A DNA stretch of 64,000 nucleotides from Moraxellaceae bacterium (GTDB lineage: Bacteria; Pseudomonadota; Gammaproteobacteria; Pseudomonadales; Moraxellaceae): positions 29,787 through 93,786 of the forward strand of contig DPJB01000026.1 of assembly GCA_003543245.1 (NCBI GenBank). The letters run 5' to 3'. Of this stretch, positions 46,426 to 57,083 are shown piece after piece. Both the position numbers and the translations under genes were made by a program. The first letter of the stretch is position 1. Every line of letters begins with the position of its first letter. The notes under the pieces were generated by a model. The model was not told the origin of the DNA and ran no database searches. It saw only the letters and a list, made by a program, of their open reading frames with translations.

Positions 46426-48099
46426 TTACGCAGCCTGAGAGCGGCCAACCGGAAATCCGAGCTCAGCCACACTGTCTTCTGCAATTTCAAGAATACTGTC
46501 ACCAATCGGCTTGTTCGCCTCAAGACTTTCCAGAAAGTAGTCGACACTGGAAATGGCGTCTGCCAGTGTTTCAAGATCGGCCATAGATGGCTGAGTGTCG
46601 GCAACAAGCATACGGGAGTCAATAAAACGGGCGCACGAACGTAAGACTTCTGCGCCTCGCTCTATCATCAGGAATGAGAGGCCGCCCGCAACCGACTGCA
46701 ATGTGGAAGGGACATTTGCCAGATGAAGCAGGTCACGCTCTGATTCGAGGTACGAACTGATACCACGCTTGGCCAGCGAAAGCCCGGAGCGTGACTCTGC
46801 CACCAGTAGCCCACGCGCCTCATCAAGCTGATGCACGGAAATCCTGCTGTTGGTAACTGCAGTATCAGCACCAGGCGTTACCTGCTTGACCAGACCCGCG
46901 ACAGCATTCTCGACATCCATCAAGGCATCAACAAGTGCATGTAACTCCGAAACAGCCGGCTCACCCTGCCAGCCACGAACATCATCTGCTTGCGCACGCA
47001 TTTTCTGGCTGGCATCAAGAAGGCCAAGCATGACCAGTGTCTGTGAGGTCCTGTTCAGGGTATCTGCCATCGTCTGATAGCTCTCGCTATCATTCTTGGC
47101 ACCACGTGACATCAGATCCAGAGTGTCCTTGATCAGGGCCAGCTCATCCTTGAGGACAGAAGCCACCGTCTTGATGACGGAACCGCCCGGCCCACACATC
47201 AACTCATATTCGGCAGTGACGCCCTCCTCAGTGAGCGAGCAGGAATCAAGGGAAAAGGCGGCGCGGACAGGTGTCACGTGATCGCCTTTGAGCACCAACC
47301 CCACCACATAAAGACAATCACTGAGCAACCGGGGATCGGGGTTTCCTCCGCCATCGTTGACGGCCAGTGCCTTGAGTTGACGATCAAGCTGCCCCAACAG
47401 CGCCTTGCGTGCCGGACTGATTGATGCACCGTGTTGCAATGCCTCGATCATCGCTGCCCCGACCCACCACAACAATGCCTGGGGGCGTTGGCCGCAAACC
47501 TGCTGGGCACGCTCACACGCACGAATCATCATGCGTAAATGAGGCACATCCGCCTGGTCACGAAGAACCGCAATCAAGGCCGTCTGATACATCAGACGCA
47601 GACGACGCACCAGTGCATTAAGTTGCGCCGGTGTGACATCGAGTTGCGTCACTGCAGGTGCGGCAGGCAATTCGCTGACATGAAGGAAGTAACCCTCCGA
47701 CAGAGGATTCTGCCCCAAAGCAGCCCTTACCTGATTGATGGCAGGGAGAAGCAGCTGTGGCCAGGCTCCTTCCTTGATCTGCACATACTCAAGATAACGT
47801 CCAAGCACCATGATGCCCTGCCCGAGCGCAGCGAAAGCCTCGTCCGCCGCATCGGCACCATTTGCCTGCACCTGACGCATAAGCTGGCTCATCACTCCCG
47901 CCAGCTCCAGCGCCCCGGGCAGCTCAATCAGACGAAGTGCGCCATAAACCTGGTCCATCTCCTCCACACAAGTCGCCAGTACTGCCGTATTTTCACGCTC
48001 TTCAACATAAGAGCCAACCTGCGCCTCAATTTGAGCCAGGGTTGCATCGACTTCTGCCTTGACGAGATTCAGGGAGGAAATGTTGGGGATGAAAAACAT
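46426..48099 (-). CDS. fimL: FimL-like protein (Hpt-domain relative of ChpA, twitching/type IV pilus regulation)
   Basis: 557 residues from ATG 48099, with AGGA 8 nt upstream. It is mostly helical; NLVKAEVDATLAQIEAQVGSYVEE and the regularly spaced helices resemble the N-terminal part of the ChpA/PilL hybrid kinases, but no kinase or receiver domain follows. In Pseudomonas FimL links to cAMP signalling and pilus function. Neighbourhood (nudC next) is the same as I recall for P. aeruginosa. The assignment combines resemblance and context. Confidence 0.8.
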   Translation of the reverse strand: MFFIPNISSLNLVKAEVDATLAQIEAQVGSYVEERENTAVLATCVEEMDQVYGALRLIELPGALELAGVMSQLMRQVQANGADAADEAFAALGQGIMVLGRYLEYVQIKEGAWPQLLLPAINQVRAALGQNPLSEGYFLHVSELPAAPAVTQLDVTPAQLNALVRRLRLMYQTALIAVLRDQADVPHLRMMIRACERAQQVCGQRPQALLWWVGAAMIEALQHGASISPARKALLGQLDRQLKALAVNDGGGNPDPRLLSDCLYVVGLVLKGDHVTPVRAAFSLDSCSLTEEGVTAEYELMCGPGGSVIKTVASVLKDELALIKDTLDLMSRGAKNDSESYQTMADTLNRTSQTLVMLGLLDASQKMRAQADDVRGWQGEPAVSELHALVDALMDVENAVAGLVKQVTPGADTAVTNSRISVHQLDEARGLLVAESRSGLSLAKRGISSYLESERDLLHLANVPSTLQSVAGGLSFLMIERGAEVLRSCARFIDSRMLVADTQPSMADLETLADAISSVDYFLESLEANKPIGDSILEIAEDSVAELGFPVGRSQAA

Positions 48100-48288
48100 G
48101 GGGGGCATTCCTGCGCTATTTTTATGGTGTCCGCATGGACCAGACTTCACGGCCAGATACCACCGGACCCTGTCTACGGCCAACTGTGGCACGACTTAGA
48201 GTCATGGTCAATTTTCAACGCTAAGTCATTGTCATTAATGAATTAGTTCACCCTTTCAAACACAAATTCAGTGTCCGGCGTCACATCT

Positions 48289-49011
48289 TTAAACCGGATC
48301 AAAATTCCGCCAGAGGGAAGATCCTCCGGCAGCCTTGTCCAGCACTGCAAGCTTGGCCTGATGGCGGGCCATCTCCTCGGGGGTAGCACGGATAACAGGC
48401 AAGGGAATACGGCCTGCCGACAGCCGACGAGGCCCCTCTGCCCTGCGCTCGCCATCATCGCCAAATTCTTCACCGCCCAGCGCCAGTCCGACCTGCCCAC
48501 CTGTCATGCCCAGATAAACATCAGCAAGAATTTCAGAGTCAAGCAAAGCACCGTGATAGGTACGATCACGCTGGTCAGCACCGTAACGCCTGGCCAGGGC
48601 ATCCAGATTGTTTTTCTGCCCCGGATGCCTTGCACGGGCCATGACCAGTGTATCCAGTACAGTGCAGTAATCCGTGATTACACCCAGGCCACGATCCAGC
48701 AAAGCCATTTCACTGTTGATGAAGCCAACGTCGAAAGGGGCATTGTGGATGATCAGCTCCGCCCCCTTAACAAAGGCGAGAAAATCATCGACATGACTGG
48801 CGAAAAGCGGCTTGTCGGCCAGAAAGGCATTGGTAAGGCCATGAACGGCAATGGCTTCATCCTCAACCACCCGCTCAGGATTGAAGTATTGATGAAAGCT
48901 CTTGCCCGTCAGCCGCCTGTTGATCAGCTCCAGGCACCCAATTTCAATCAGGCGATGGCCGTGACTGGGATCAATGCCGGTAGTTTCCGTATCCAGAATT
49001 ATCTGTCTCAT
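48289..49011 (-). CDS. dnaQ: DNA polymerase III epsilon subunit (3'-5' proofreading exonuclease)
   Basis: 240 residues. Exo I is D7/E9 in LDTETTGID, Exo II IIHNAPFDVGFIN, and Exo III YHGALLDSEILADVY with the His-x5-Asp motif. The C-terminal tail carries the linker that binds alpha. Follows rnhA by 6 bp on the same strand; dnaQ and rnhA are neighbours in most gammaproteobacteria. Confidence 0.95.
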   Translation of the reverse strand: MRQIILDTETTGIDPSHGHRLIEIGCLELINRRLTGKSFHQYFNPERVVEDEAIAVHGLTNAFLADKPLFASHVDDFLAFVKGAELIIHNAPFDVGFINSEMALLDRGLGVITDYCTVLDTLVMARARHPGQKNNLDALARRYGADQRDRTYHGALLDSEILADVYLGMTGGQVGLALGGEEFGDDGERRAEGPRRLSAGRIPLPVIRATPEEMARHQAKLAVLDKAAGGSSLWRNFDPV

Positions 49012-49017
49012 GAAAAA

Positions 49018-49461
49018 TCACTTTCCCAACATTGAGTCGATGGCCTGATTGGCCAACTGATCGGCAATTTCATTCCCTTCATGACCAGCATGCCCCTTGA
49101 TCCAGCGCCAGTCGACCGCATGGCGCGCCGCCTCAATTTCCAGCATCTGCCAGAGATCTGCATTCTTGACCGGGGCTCTTGCCGAGGTTTTCCATCCCCG
49201 GGCCTTCCAGCCGGGCAGCCACTCGGTCATCCCTTTCTTCACATACTCGGAGTCCGTCCACACCGTGACCGTACAGGGGCGCTTCAGCGCCCGCAGCCCT
49301 TCAATTGCGCCCATCAGCTCCATACGGTTATTGGTGGTATCTGGTGCTGCGCCGCACAGGCGCTTTTCATGTCCTTCCTTGCGTAACAATGCCCCCCAGC
49401 CACCCGGCCCCGGGTTGCCACGACAGGCACCATCACTGTAAATCTCGACGTGTTCGTTCAT
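49018..49461 (-). CDS. rnhA: Ribonuclease HI
   Basis: 147 residues. The catalytic acid set is D10 in [15 protein letters not shown], Glu in [13 protein letters not shown], Asp in [11 protein letters not shown] and the last Asp in the C-terminal [10 protein letters not shown]. It degrades RNA in RNA-DNA hybrids. Its ATG overlaps the methyltransferase stop by 4 bp. Confidence 0.95.
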   Translation of the reverse strand: MNEHVEIYSDGACRGNPGPGGWGALLRKEGHEKRLCGAAPDTTNNRMELMGAIEGLRALKRPCTVTVWTDSEYVKKGMTEWLPGWKARGWKTSARAPVKNADLWQMLEIEAARHAVDWRWIKGHAGHEGNEIADQLANQAIDSMLGK

Positions 49462-50258
49462 TCTTCATCCGCAATACCGCGACGAGCGCGCGACTCAGTG
49501 GCCAGTACCGGTGCCGGTGCCGGTGCCCGATAGAGCCGTTTCAGTCTGGTTTCAATTGGGGTAATACAGGACACACGCTTGCGCGCAAGCACGGCATAAG
49601 CCGCCCCACCCTGACTCCAGTAACGCCGGCCCAAAGGCTCAAGCCATGAAAACCGGCGCCGTATGGTGGCATGAGTGACGGGCGGAGTGAAACAGGCACT
49701 CTCCAGCCCTATAACCTCAAAGTCCAGCAGGGCAAGCCAGTCAGCAAGGCGTTGCGGGCTTAGCGGACGGCGCAGCCACGGCAATTCGGCCCAAGGCAAT
49801 CGAAACAACCGCCATAGCCCCCACAGACTCCAGGGGTTGAATCCCAGAATAAGCAGATGGCCATCAGGGATAAGCACCCGGGATGCCTCACGCAGGACAG
49901 CATGCGGACTGGCTGCCCCATCAAGGCCATGGTGAATGAAGACAAGATCCAGGCTGTTATTGGCAAATGGCAGTTGCTCGGGCTGCGCCCGTAACGGAGA
50001 AAGACCCGTTACCGGAGGCATCTGGAAGACATCGGCCACACAACGATGCCGGATACGGCTGGCTTCAAGCAGGTTCCTGTCTACCACCTGCCCCACCTGG
50101 AGAGCATGGTAGCCAAACAGGTCCGGAAGTATTTGCGACAGCAACAACTCTTCGGCATCCAGCAGATAGCTGCCAAGCTCGGACTCGAACCAGAAGCGGA
50201 AGTCCGGCTGGAGATCATGGGCTGGCTCGGTCTTGAACAGACGGGGAAGTTCCATCAT
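49458..50258 (-). CDS. SAM-dependent methyltransferase family protein (YafS-like)
   Basis: 266 residues. [24 protein letters not shown] followed by [27 protein letters not shown] matches the methyltransferase-11 type (post-I and motif III region), although the classic GxGxG loop is weakly kept. The gene is located between gloB and rnhA in many gammaproteobacteria, like E. coli yafS. The substrate is unknown. Start is ATG 50258 or the next ATG. Confidence 0.83.
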   Translation of the reverse strand: MMELPRLFKTEPAHDLQPDFRFWFESELGSYLLDAEELLLSQILPDLFGYHALQVGQVVDRNLLEASRIRHRCVADVFQMPPVTGLSPLRAQPEQLPFANNSLDLVFIHHGLDGAASPHAVLREASRVLIPDGHLLILGFNPWSLWGLWRLFRLPWAELPWLRRPLSPQRLADWLALLDFEVIGLESACFTPPVTHATIRRRFSWLEPLGRRYWSQGGAAYAVLARKRVSCITPIETRLKRLYRAPAPAPVLATESRARRGIADEE

Positions 50259-50315
50259 CGAGTTCCTGTGCGCTTCGTTCTATTATTCAAGCCTATTTTC
50301 AGGCTGTCACTCACC

Positions 50316-51083
50316 ATGTCACATGAATTGATCGCTCTGCCCGCTTTTAGTGACAACTATATATGGGCGCTATGTAGCGGTGACCATGCCCTGGTCGTCG
50401 ACCCTGGCGACCCGGCCGTGGTCGATCACTGGATAAGCCAGAACAGACTGCAGTTGGATGTCATCCTGATCACCCACCATCACACCGACCATACGGGCGG
50501 ACTGCTACCCCTGCTTAACCGTCACAAGGCACAGGTCTTCGGCCCGGACGAGAACATACAGGGGCTAACCCATGTCTTGTCTGGTGGTGAGACACTTAAG
50601 GTGGGGGCGTTTGGCAGCGTCACTGTCCTGCCGGTGCCGGGGCATACCCTGGGCCATATTGCCTACTACCTGCCGGAGCAGGAGCTGCTTTTTGCCGGAG
50701 ACACCCTCTTCAGCGCCGGTTGTGGCAGGCTGTTTGAAGGGACCGCCGCGCAGATGTACGCCTCACTGCAGTCCCTGGCCGCCCTGCCCGATAGCACCCG
50801 CCTGTGCTGCGCACACGAATACACAGCATCCAACCTTCGCTTTGCTGCCTCCGTCGAGCCCGGCAATCCGGCAGTTACCCGGCGCCAGCACGAGGTGGAG
50901 GCCTTGCGAGCAGCCGGTAAGCCCAGTCTGCCGGTCACACTGGGCCTGGAGCGCGGTTATAACCCCTTCCTTCGCTGCCATATCCCGGCAGTTGCTCAAG
51001 CCGCCAGTCTGCAGGGGAATACCCCGACCGACACCACAGAAAGCACCTTTGCTGCACTAAGAGCATGGAAAGACCGGTTCTGA
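50316..51083 (+). CDS. gloB: Hydroxyacylglutathione hydrolase (glyoxalase II)
   Basis: 255 residues from ATG 50316. Metallo-beta-lactamase fold; the metal motif T-H-H-H-T-D-H is at 53-59, with GHTLGHIAY and FAGDTLFSAGCGRLFEGT further on. It frees D-lactate and glutathione from S-lactoylglutathione in methylglyoxal detoxification. Divergent from the methyltransferase. Confidence 0.95.
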   Translation: MSHELIALPAFSDNYIWALCSGDHALVVDPGDPAVVDHWISQNRLQLDVILITHHHTDHTGGLLPLLNRHKAQVFGPDENIQGLTHVLSGGETLKVGAFGSVTVLPVPGHTLGHIAYYLPEQELLFAGDTLFSAGCGRLFEGTAAQMYASLQSLAALPDSTRLCCAHEYTASNLRFAASVEPGNPAVTRRQHEVEALRAAGKPSLPVTLGLERGYNPFLRCHIPAVAQAASLQGNTPTDTTESTFAALRAWKDRF

Positions 51084-51228
51084 CGAGACCATCAACTGCA
51101 TTGATCACATACAAAAAGACCGGCTTTTGTTACGAAATCGACAGAAAACAGGGGGATTATTCCTTGTACGGGCCTCTGGCCCTCCATAGAATCAAAGGTG
51201 ACTATGGGTTTTTACGGTATTTTTACGC

Positions 51229-53010
51229 ATGCAATATTCGCCTCGTTCCCTCGGACGCATCTGGCAAGGCCTCGTCTCCCGGCCGCTTCTTGCCCTGTGT
51301 CTGGGATTGGCGCCAGTGGCGCCGGCACATGCAGGGTGGCTGAGCCAGCTACTTGGCAAGCCCGCTGAAGAAAAGGCCGCCGCTGTCCAGGAGCCCATCC
51401 AGGACGTGGCCACAGTTGAAGCCAGCACCACAACCGCTACGGTAAACCTGACCGAAATTGAAGGTGAAATTGCAGCCGACGCTGCAGATGCTGACGAAGT
51501 GATTGTCACCATCCTTCCGACTGAAGACACCGAAGAAGCCATCGAGGAAGAAGAGCCCCTGCTTCTGGATGCCCAGGACATTGCGGAGGCAGGCAACCTG
51601 TGGGAGCGCACCCGTAGCGGATTCAAGCTTGACCTTACACTCGACAATGAACGCATTGCGGCGCAACGCAACTGGTACTCACAGCATCAGTCGCACCTTG
51701 ACCGTGTGACACTCCGTGCCGCCCGCTACCTGCATTACACCGTCTCCGAGGCAGAACAGCGCGGCATTCCCACCGAACTGGCACTATTGCCCGTCATTGA
51801 AAGCAGCTACAACCCTTTCGCCTACTCCCATGCCAGTGCTGCCGGCATGTGGCAATTCATTCCTGGCACCGGCAAGATTTTCGGGCTCAAACAGAACTGG
51901 TGGTTTGACGGGCGCAGGGATGTGATTGAGTCCACTCGTGCTGCCTATGACTTCCTGACCCAACTGCATAACAAGTTCGGTAGCTGGGAACTGGCACTGG
52001 CCGCATATAATGCTGGTCCTGGTGCAGTCCAGCGCTCCATTAACCGGAATCTGGCAGAGGGACTGCCCGCTGACTTCTGGTCCTTGCGACTGCCGTCAGA
52101 GACCATGTCATACGTACCGCGCTTTCTGGCCATGGCCCAGTTGATCAAATCTCCGGAAAGCTTTGGCGTGTCCCTGCGTCCGATCATGGACCAGCCCTAC
52201 TTCCGGGTTGTCGATACTAACGGGCAAATTGACCTTGAGTCTGCAGCAAGCCTGGCCGGTGTGTCGTTAAAGGAACTGTATCAGCTCAATCCGGGCTTTA
52301 ACCGCTGGGCTACTGATCCCGAGGGGCCGCACCGCCTGCTGATACCCGCCTCGCTACCAATAGACTTCGCCCAACAGATTTCCGCGCTGCCTGCACCTGA
52401 ACGCGTGGCAGTCGAGAATTACACGGTCAAAAAGGGTGACACACTATTCAAGGTGGCCAAGCGTTTTGGCACCACCCCAGCCGAACTGAAGCGCCTGAAC
52501 AAGCTGAAATCAAACCTGCTGAAAAATGGCAGCACGCTTGTTGTTGCCCAAACTCGAAGCGGCAGTGCGGAGTACGCCAGAATCCAGGCCGAACTGTTCG
52601 GCAAGAGCCTGAGTACCGCCAGCAACAAAAAAGTCGTCAGCCGCTACAAGGTTCGCCGTGGCGATACCCTTTCTTCCGTGGCACGCAAGCATGGGGTATC
52701 CACCAAACAGCTGGCCAAGCTGAACGGCCTTCGCGTCAAAAGCCACCTGAAGCAAGGTCAGGTACTGAAAGTAAACGGCAAGGCGGGAAGCAACTCGCGT
52801 ACCGCTTCCCGAGGCAAGGCCAAAGGCAAGGGCAAGCGCATCAGCTATGAGGTACGCAAGGGTGACACCCTGTTCTCCATCAGCAAGCGCTACAACGTCA
52901 GCGTCAAGCAGATCCGTAACTGGAACAGCGCATCAAGGAATATTCGGCCCGGCCAGGATCTGGTCATCTACGTAGCCTCCAGCGGACAGAATCGCCAGGG
53001 CAGCCTGTAA
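51229..53010 (+). CDS. mltD: Membrane-bound lytic murein transglycosylase D with three LysM domains
   Basis: 593 residues. Signal peptide (LLALCLGLAPVAPAHA), an acidic linker (about 45-115), an SLT domain from about 179 (ALLPVIESSYNPFAYSHASAAG with catalytic Glu) and three LysM modules at roughly 396-439, 470-514 and 537-581 (each with K-G-D-T-L or R-G-D-T-L). It cleaves and binds peptidoglycan in the periplasm. No lipobox Cys is seen at the signal peptide, so the E. coli name is kept by homology. Placed after gloB as in other gammaproteobacteria. Confidence 0.94.
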   Translation: MQYSPRSLGRIWQGLVSRPLLALCLGLAPVAPAHAGWLSQLLGKPAEEKAAAVQEPIQDVATVEASTTTATVNLTEIEGEIAADAADADEVIVTILPTEDTEEAIEEEEPLLLDAQDIAEAGNLWERTRSGFKLDLTLDNERIAAQRNWYSQHQSHLDRVTLRAARYLHYTVSEAEQRGIPTELALLPVIESSYNPFAYSHASAAGMWQFIPGTGKIFGLKQNWWFDGRRDVIESTRAAYDFLTQLHNKFGSWELALAAYNAGPGAVQRSINRNLAEGLPADFWSLRLPSETMSYVPRFLAMAQLIKSPESFGVSLRPIMDQPYFRVVDTNGQIDLESAASLAGVSLKELYQLNPGFNRWATDPEGPHRLLIPASLPIDFAQQISALPAPERVAVENYTVKKGDTLFKVAKRFGTTPAELKRLNKLKSNLLKNGSTLVVAQTRSGSAEYARIQAELFGKSLSTASNKKVVSRYKVRRGDTLSSVARKHGVSTKQLAKLNGLRVKSHLKQGQVLKVNGKAGSNSRTASRGKAKGKGKRISYEVRKGDTLFSISKRYNVSVKQIRNWNSASRNIRPGQDLVIYVASSGQNRQGSL

Positions 53011-53016
53011 CGATTG

Positions 53017-53044
53017 CACAACGGCGTCCCAGGACGCCGTTGTG
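53017..53044 (+). terminator. Intrinsic terminator after mltD
   Basis: CACAACGGCGTCC, CA loop, GGACGCCGTTGTG followed by GTTTTATT; stable 13-bp stem with an imperfect T tract. Confidence 0.7.
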
Positions 53045-53119
53045 GTTTTATTCCCTCCGTTTCAAGAATCCTGCACAATCCGGTCCATGGATAATAATCA
53101 CCTGAAAGGACCCCTCTTC

Positions 53120-54952
53120 ATGCGTCGCGTCCTGAGTCACTTCAGCATATTTCTTTTTGGCCTGACCTGCGCCACAGCACATGCAGCCATCGAAACCAGC
53201 CATGCCATCAGCTTGCATGGGCAACCCAGATACCCGGCGGGCTTCAAGGCATTTTCCTATGTGAACCCTGCTGCTCCAAAGGGTGGAGATGTTCGCCTTT
53301 ACAGCCTTGGGACATTCGACAGCCTGAATCCGTTCATCAACAAGGGCGTACCTGCTGAGGACATTAGTCGCATTTATGAGTCACTGACGACGGCATCACA
53401 AGATGAGCCCTTCAGTCGCTATGGCTTGCTGGCCTCAAAAATTGAGCGTGACAGCTCGGATGCCTCATGGATTACGTATCACCTGAACCCTGCCGCCCGG
53501 TTTTCCGATGGCAAGCCGGTCACTGCCGCTGATGTTGTTTTTACGTTTGATACCATCCGCAAGGATGGAGACCCCTCCTACAAGGCCTACTTTGCAGACA
53601 TTACAAAAGTAGAGGCCCTTGATAACCTTCGGGTGAAGTTTACATTCAAGTCAGCCAACAACCGTGAACTGCCACTGATTGTTGGCGAGCTACCCATTCT
53701 ACCCAAACACTACTGGGCAGGGCGCAGCTTCAATACAACTTCACTGGACATTCCGATTGGCAGCGGCAGCTATGTCATCAGCAAGGTTGATCCCGGCCGT
53801 AGCCTTGTATTCACCCGCAACGCGAATTATTGGGGCAAGGATCTTCCGGTGAACCGTGGCCGTGACAACTTCAATACGGTCACCTATGTCTACTATCGCG
53901 ATACAACAGTGGCCTTTGAAGGTTTCAAGGCAGGCCAGTACGACTTTCGCGCAGAGAACCGCGCCAAGACCTGGGCAACAGAGTACAGCTTCCCCGCAGT
54001 AAAGCAGGGCCTCGTCAAGAAACTGGAGCAGGCACACCAAAACTCCAGTGGCATGCAGGGTTTTGCCTACAATCTGCGCCGGCCCTTTTTTCAGGATGTG
54101 CGTGTACGTGAAGCACTCGGCTACGCGTTTGACTTTGAATGGAGTAACCGCACTCTGTTCAATATGGCGTACGTGCGCACAGGCAGTTTCTTTGCCAACT
54201 CCGAACTTGCCGCACAAGGCACGCCATCGCCAGCAGAACTGGCTCTGCTGGCTCCCTATCGTGCACAACTGCCTGCCTCGGTATTCGGGCCTGCATGGCA
54301 GCCTCCTCGCACTGATGGCAGCGGCAATGCACGAGCCAACCTTCTCAAAGCCCAGCAACTTCTGGCAAGCGCCGGCTGGACCATGCAGAACGGCAAGCTG
54401 GTGAACAAGCAAAACCAGACACTGACGTTCGAAATCCTGCTCGCCCAGCCTGAGTTCGAACGCATTGTGCAACCCTTTCGACAGAATCTGGCCCGGCTGG
54501 GTGTCGACATGAAAATCCGCATGGTGGATGTCTCGCAGTATATCGAGAGAATTCGCCGCTTTGATTACGACATGACGGTTGCCACCTTCCCCCAGTCCCA
54601 GTCGCCGGGCAATGAGCAACAGGATTTCTGGAGCAGCAAAGCGGCTGACATCAATGGCAGCCGCAATATAGTCGGCATCAAGAATCCTGCGGTAGATGCT
54701 CTGGTCCAGAAAATCATTGCCGCACCATCACGAGCAGAGTTGATCACTGCCACTCGCGCGCTGGATCGTGTCTTGCTGGCCAATCATTACGTAATTCCAC
54801 AATTCCATGTCAATAAGTACCGGCTGGCATACTGGGACTTGTTTGACCGTCCGGCAACAACACCAAAATATGGAATGGGATTCGATACCTGGTGGATCAA
54901 TCCCCAGAAACAGGCACGTGTTCGCGCATCCCAGGGTAACCGCCGCCAGTGA
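53120..54952 (+). CDS. yejA: Periplasmic peptide-binding protein of a YejABEF-type ABC importer
   Basis: 610 residues from ATG 53120, preceded by AAAGGA; the earlier ATG at 53087 lacks a site. The signal peptide ends TAHA. Family 5 extracellular solute-binding protein (DVRLYSLGTFDSLNPFINKG; KPVTAADVVFTFDTI; MGFDTWWINP near the C-terminus). In E. coli the homologue feeds microcin C and peptides to YejBEF. First gene of a four-gene operon. Confidence 0.93.
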   Translation: MRRVLSHFSIFLFGLTCATAHAAIETSHAISLHGQPRYPAGFKAFSYVNPAAPKGGDVRLYSLGTFDSLNPFINKGVPAEDISRIYESLTTASQDEPFSRYGLLASKIERDSSDASWITYHLNPAARFSDGKPVTAADVVFTFDTIRKDGDPSYKAYFADITKVEALDNLRVKFTFKSANNRELPLIVGELPILPKHYWAGRSFNTTSLDIPIGSGSYVISKVDPGRSLVFTRNANYWGKDLPVNRGRDNFNTVTYVYYRDTTVAFEGFKAGQYDFRAENRAKTWATEYSFPAVKQGLVKKLEQAHQNSSGMQGFAYNLRRPFFQDVRVREALGYAFDFEWSNRTLFNMAYVRTGSFFANSELAAQGTPSPAELALLAPYRAQLPASVFGPAWQPPRTDGSGNARANLLKAQQLLASAGWTMQNGKLVNKQNQTLTFEILLAQPEFERIVQPFRQNLARLGVDMKIRMVDVSQYIERIRRFDYDMTVATFPQSQSPGNEQQDFWSSKAADINGSRNIVGIKNPAVDALVQKIIAAPSRAELITATRALDRVLLANHYVIPQFHVNKYRLAYWDLFDRPATTPKYGMGFDTWWINPQKQARVRASQGNRRQ

Positions 54953-54963
54953 GATGCCATTAA

Positions 54964-56055
54964 ATGACTGCTTATCTTCTGCGGCGCCTGCTCCTGATTA
55001 TCCCCACGCTGCTCGGTATCCTGCTGATCAACTTCATGATCATACAGGCGGCCCCCGGAGGGCCTGTCGAGCGTACGATTGCCCGCCTTCAGGGCCTTGA
55101 TGGATCAGCTGCATCGCGCATGGGTGGCGGCAGTGGCAGTGAGGTTGCTTCGGTATCGCAATCCTCTTCAGGAACGGGCTACAGAGGCGCACAAGGCCTG
55201 CCGCAGGAACTGATCGCCGACATAGAAAAGCAGTACGGTTTTGACAAGCCGCCAGCCGAACGCTTCTGGCTGATGCTGAAAAACTATGCCAGCTTTGATT
55301 TTGGAAAAAGCTTTTTCCGGGACGAAACCGTCATAGGACTGATCAAGGAAAAGATGCCGGTTTCCCTGTCGATTGGTCTTTGGAGCACGTTGATCATCTA
55401 TCTGATCTCGATACCTCTTGGCATCCGGAAAGCATTGCACAGTGGTACTCACTTTGACCTGTGGACCAGTTCGGCCATTATCGTGGGCTACGCCATCCCG
55501 GGATTCCTGTTTGCCATTCTGCTCATCATCCTGTTTGCCGGCGGCAGTTACTGGCAGTGGTTTCCCATGCAGGGGCTGACCTCGGAAAACCATGATGCCC
55601 TGTCCTTTGGAGGAAGGGTTCTCGATTACACGCACCACATCATCCTGCCAACCATCTGCCTGACGATTGGCGGCTTTGCCACCTTGACCATTCTCACCAA
55701 GAACTCTTTTCTGGACGAGATTGGCAAACAGTATGTGATGACAGCACGCGCCAAGGGTCTGACCGAAAACCAGGTTCTGTATGGCCATGTCTTCCGTAAT
55801 GCCATGTTGATCGTGATTGCGGGCCTGCCTGCCACCCTGATTGGTGTATTTTTTACCGGCTCATTGCTGATCGAGGTGATTTTCAATCTGGATGGCCTTG
55901 GCCTGCTCAGCTTTGAAGCGGTACTGAACAGGGATTACCCTGTCATCTTTGGCACCATGTGGATTTTCACCCTGGTAGGCTTGCTGCTGAAAATCCTGAG
56001 CGATGTGGTTTACACGATGGTTGATCCCCGCATTGACTTCGAGAGCAGGGGCTGA
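54964..56055 (+). CDS. yejB: ABC importer permease YejB
   Basis: 363 residues, six membrane spans. [21 protein letters not shown] is a typical OppB-family start, and [20 protein letters not shown] is the EAA-type loop that touches the ATPase. It pairs with YejE. Starts 11 bp after yejA. Confidence 0.94.
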   Translation: MTAYLLRRLLLIIPTLLGILLINFMIIQAAPGGPVERTIARLQGLDGSAASRMGGGSGSEVASVSQSSSGTGYRGAQGLPQELIADIEKQYGFDKPPAERFWLMLKNYASFDFGKSFFRDETVIGLIKEKMPVSLSIGLWSTLIIYLISIPLGIRKALHSGTHFDLWTSSAIIVGYAIPGFLFAILLIILFAGGSYWQWFPMQGLTSENHDALSFGGRVLDYTHHIILPTICLTIGGFATLTILTKNSFLDEIGKQYVMTARAKGLTENQVLYGHVFRNAMLIVIAGLPATLIGVFFTGSLLIEVIFNLDGLGLLSFEAVLNRDYPVIFGTMWIFTLVGLLLKILSDVVYTMVDPRIDFESRG

Positions 56056-56056
56056 C

Positions 56057-57082
56057 ATGGCGCTGTCTCCACTCAACCAGCGTCGCTGGGAAAACTTCAA
56101 GGCACACCGTCGTGGTTACCTGTCCCTCTGGTTTTTCCTGATCCTGTTCGGACTCAGCCTGTTTGCCGAGCTGCTCGCCAATGACAAGCCTTTGCTGGTG
56201 CAGTTTCGTGGCGATCTTTATGTCCCGGTCATGAAGGACTATCCGGAAACCGTTTTTGGCGGCAGCTTTGCCTCCACCACCAACTACCGAGACCCGTTTG
56301 TTGCCGAGCTGATCAACAAGGAAGGCTGGATGTTGTGGCCACCAGTCCGCTTCAGCTACCAGACCATCAACTACAATCTGGAGGTGCCGGCGCCTGCCCC
56401 CCCCTCCAGCGACAACCTGCTGGGAACGGATGACCAGGGCCGGGATGTTCTGGCACGCATCATCTACGGGTTCCGTGTATCTGTCGTTTTTGCACTGGTA
56501 CTGACACTGACCAGTTCGGTAATCGGCATTATTGCTGGTGCCCTGCAAGGCTATTACGGTGGCTGGGTGGATCTGGCTGGCCAGCGTTTTATCGAGATAT
56601 GGTCCGGGCTGCCCATGCTGTTCATGCTGATTATCCTGTCCAGCGTGGTTGAACCAGGCTTCTGGTGGCTGCTGGGCATAATGCTGTTGTTCAGCTGGAC
56701 AGATCTGACAGGGCTGGTTCGTGCCGAATTCCTGCGCGCACGCAATCTTGAGTATGTGCGTGCTGCCCGTGCACTGGGCATGAGTGACAGCCGCATCATG
56801 TTCCGTCACATGCTGCCGAATGCCATGGTCTCCACCCTCACCTATTTGCCGTTCATTTTCACGGGAGCCATCGGGATACTGACCTCTCTGGATTTTCTCG
56901 GCTTTGGCCTGCCGCCAGGCTCCGCCTCGCTTGGTGAACTGGTGGCACAAGGCAAAAACAACCTCACGGCTCCCTGGCTTGGAATTTCAGCCTTTGTGAC
57001 ACTCGCTGTTTTGCTCACCCTGCTCGTGTTCATCGGTGAAGCCGCCCGCGATGCCTTCGACCCTCGCAAGCAGCAGGTATGA
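56057..57082 (+). CDS. yejE: ABC importer permease YejE
   Basis: 341 residues from ATG 56057, 1 bp past the yejB stop. Membrane spans as in OppC; LLGTDDQGRDVLARIIYG and the coupling loop VRAARALGMSDSRIMFRHMLPN are the family signatures. A large periplasmic segment (residues about 45-110) precedes the second span, as in YejE. Confidence 0.94.
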   Translation: MALSPLNQRRWENFKAHRRGYLSLWFFLILFGLSLFAELLANDKPLLVQFRGDLYVPVMKDYPETVFGGSFASTTNYRDPFVAELINKEGWMLWPPVRFSYQTINYNLEVPAPAPPSSDNLLGTDDQGRDVLARIIYGFRVSVVFALVLTLTSSVIGIIAGALQGYYGGWVDLAGQRFIEIWSGLPMLFMLIILSSVVEPGFWWLLGIMLLFSWTDLTGLVRAEFLRARNLEYVRAARALGMSDSRIMFRHMLPNAMVSTLTYLPFIFTGAIGILTSLDFLGFGLPPGSASLGELVAQGKNNLTAPWLGISAFVTLAVLLTLLVFIGEAARDAFDPRKQQV

Positions 57083-57083
57083 C

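Noticed and set aside
53741..54619. Minus-strand frame of 292 codons opposite yejA
   Set aside because: Shadow of a firm solute-binding protein gene.
55967..56950. Minus-strand frame of 327 codons opposite yejE
   Set aside because: Gln/His-rich shadow frame over a firm membrane permease gene.
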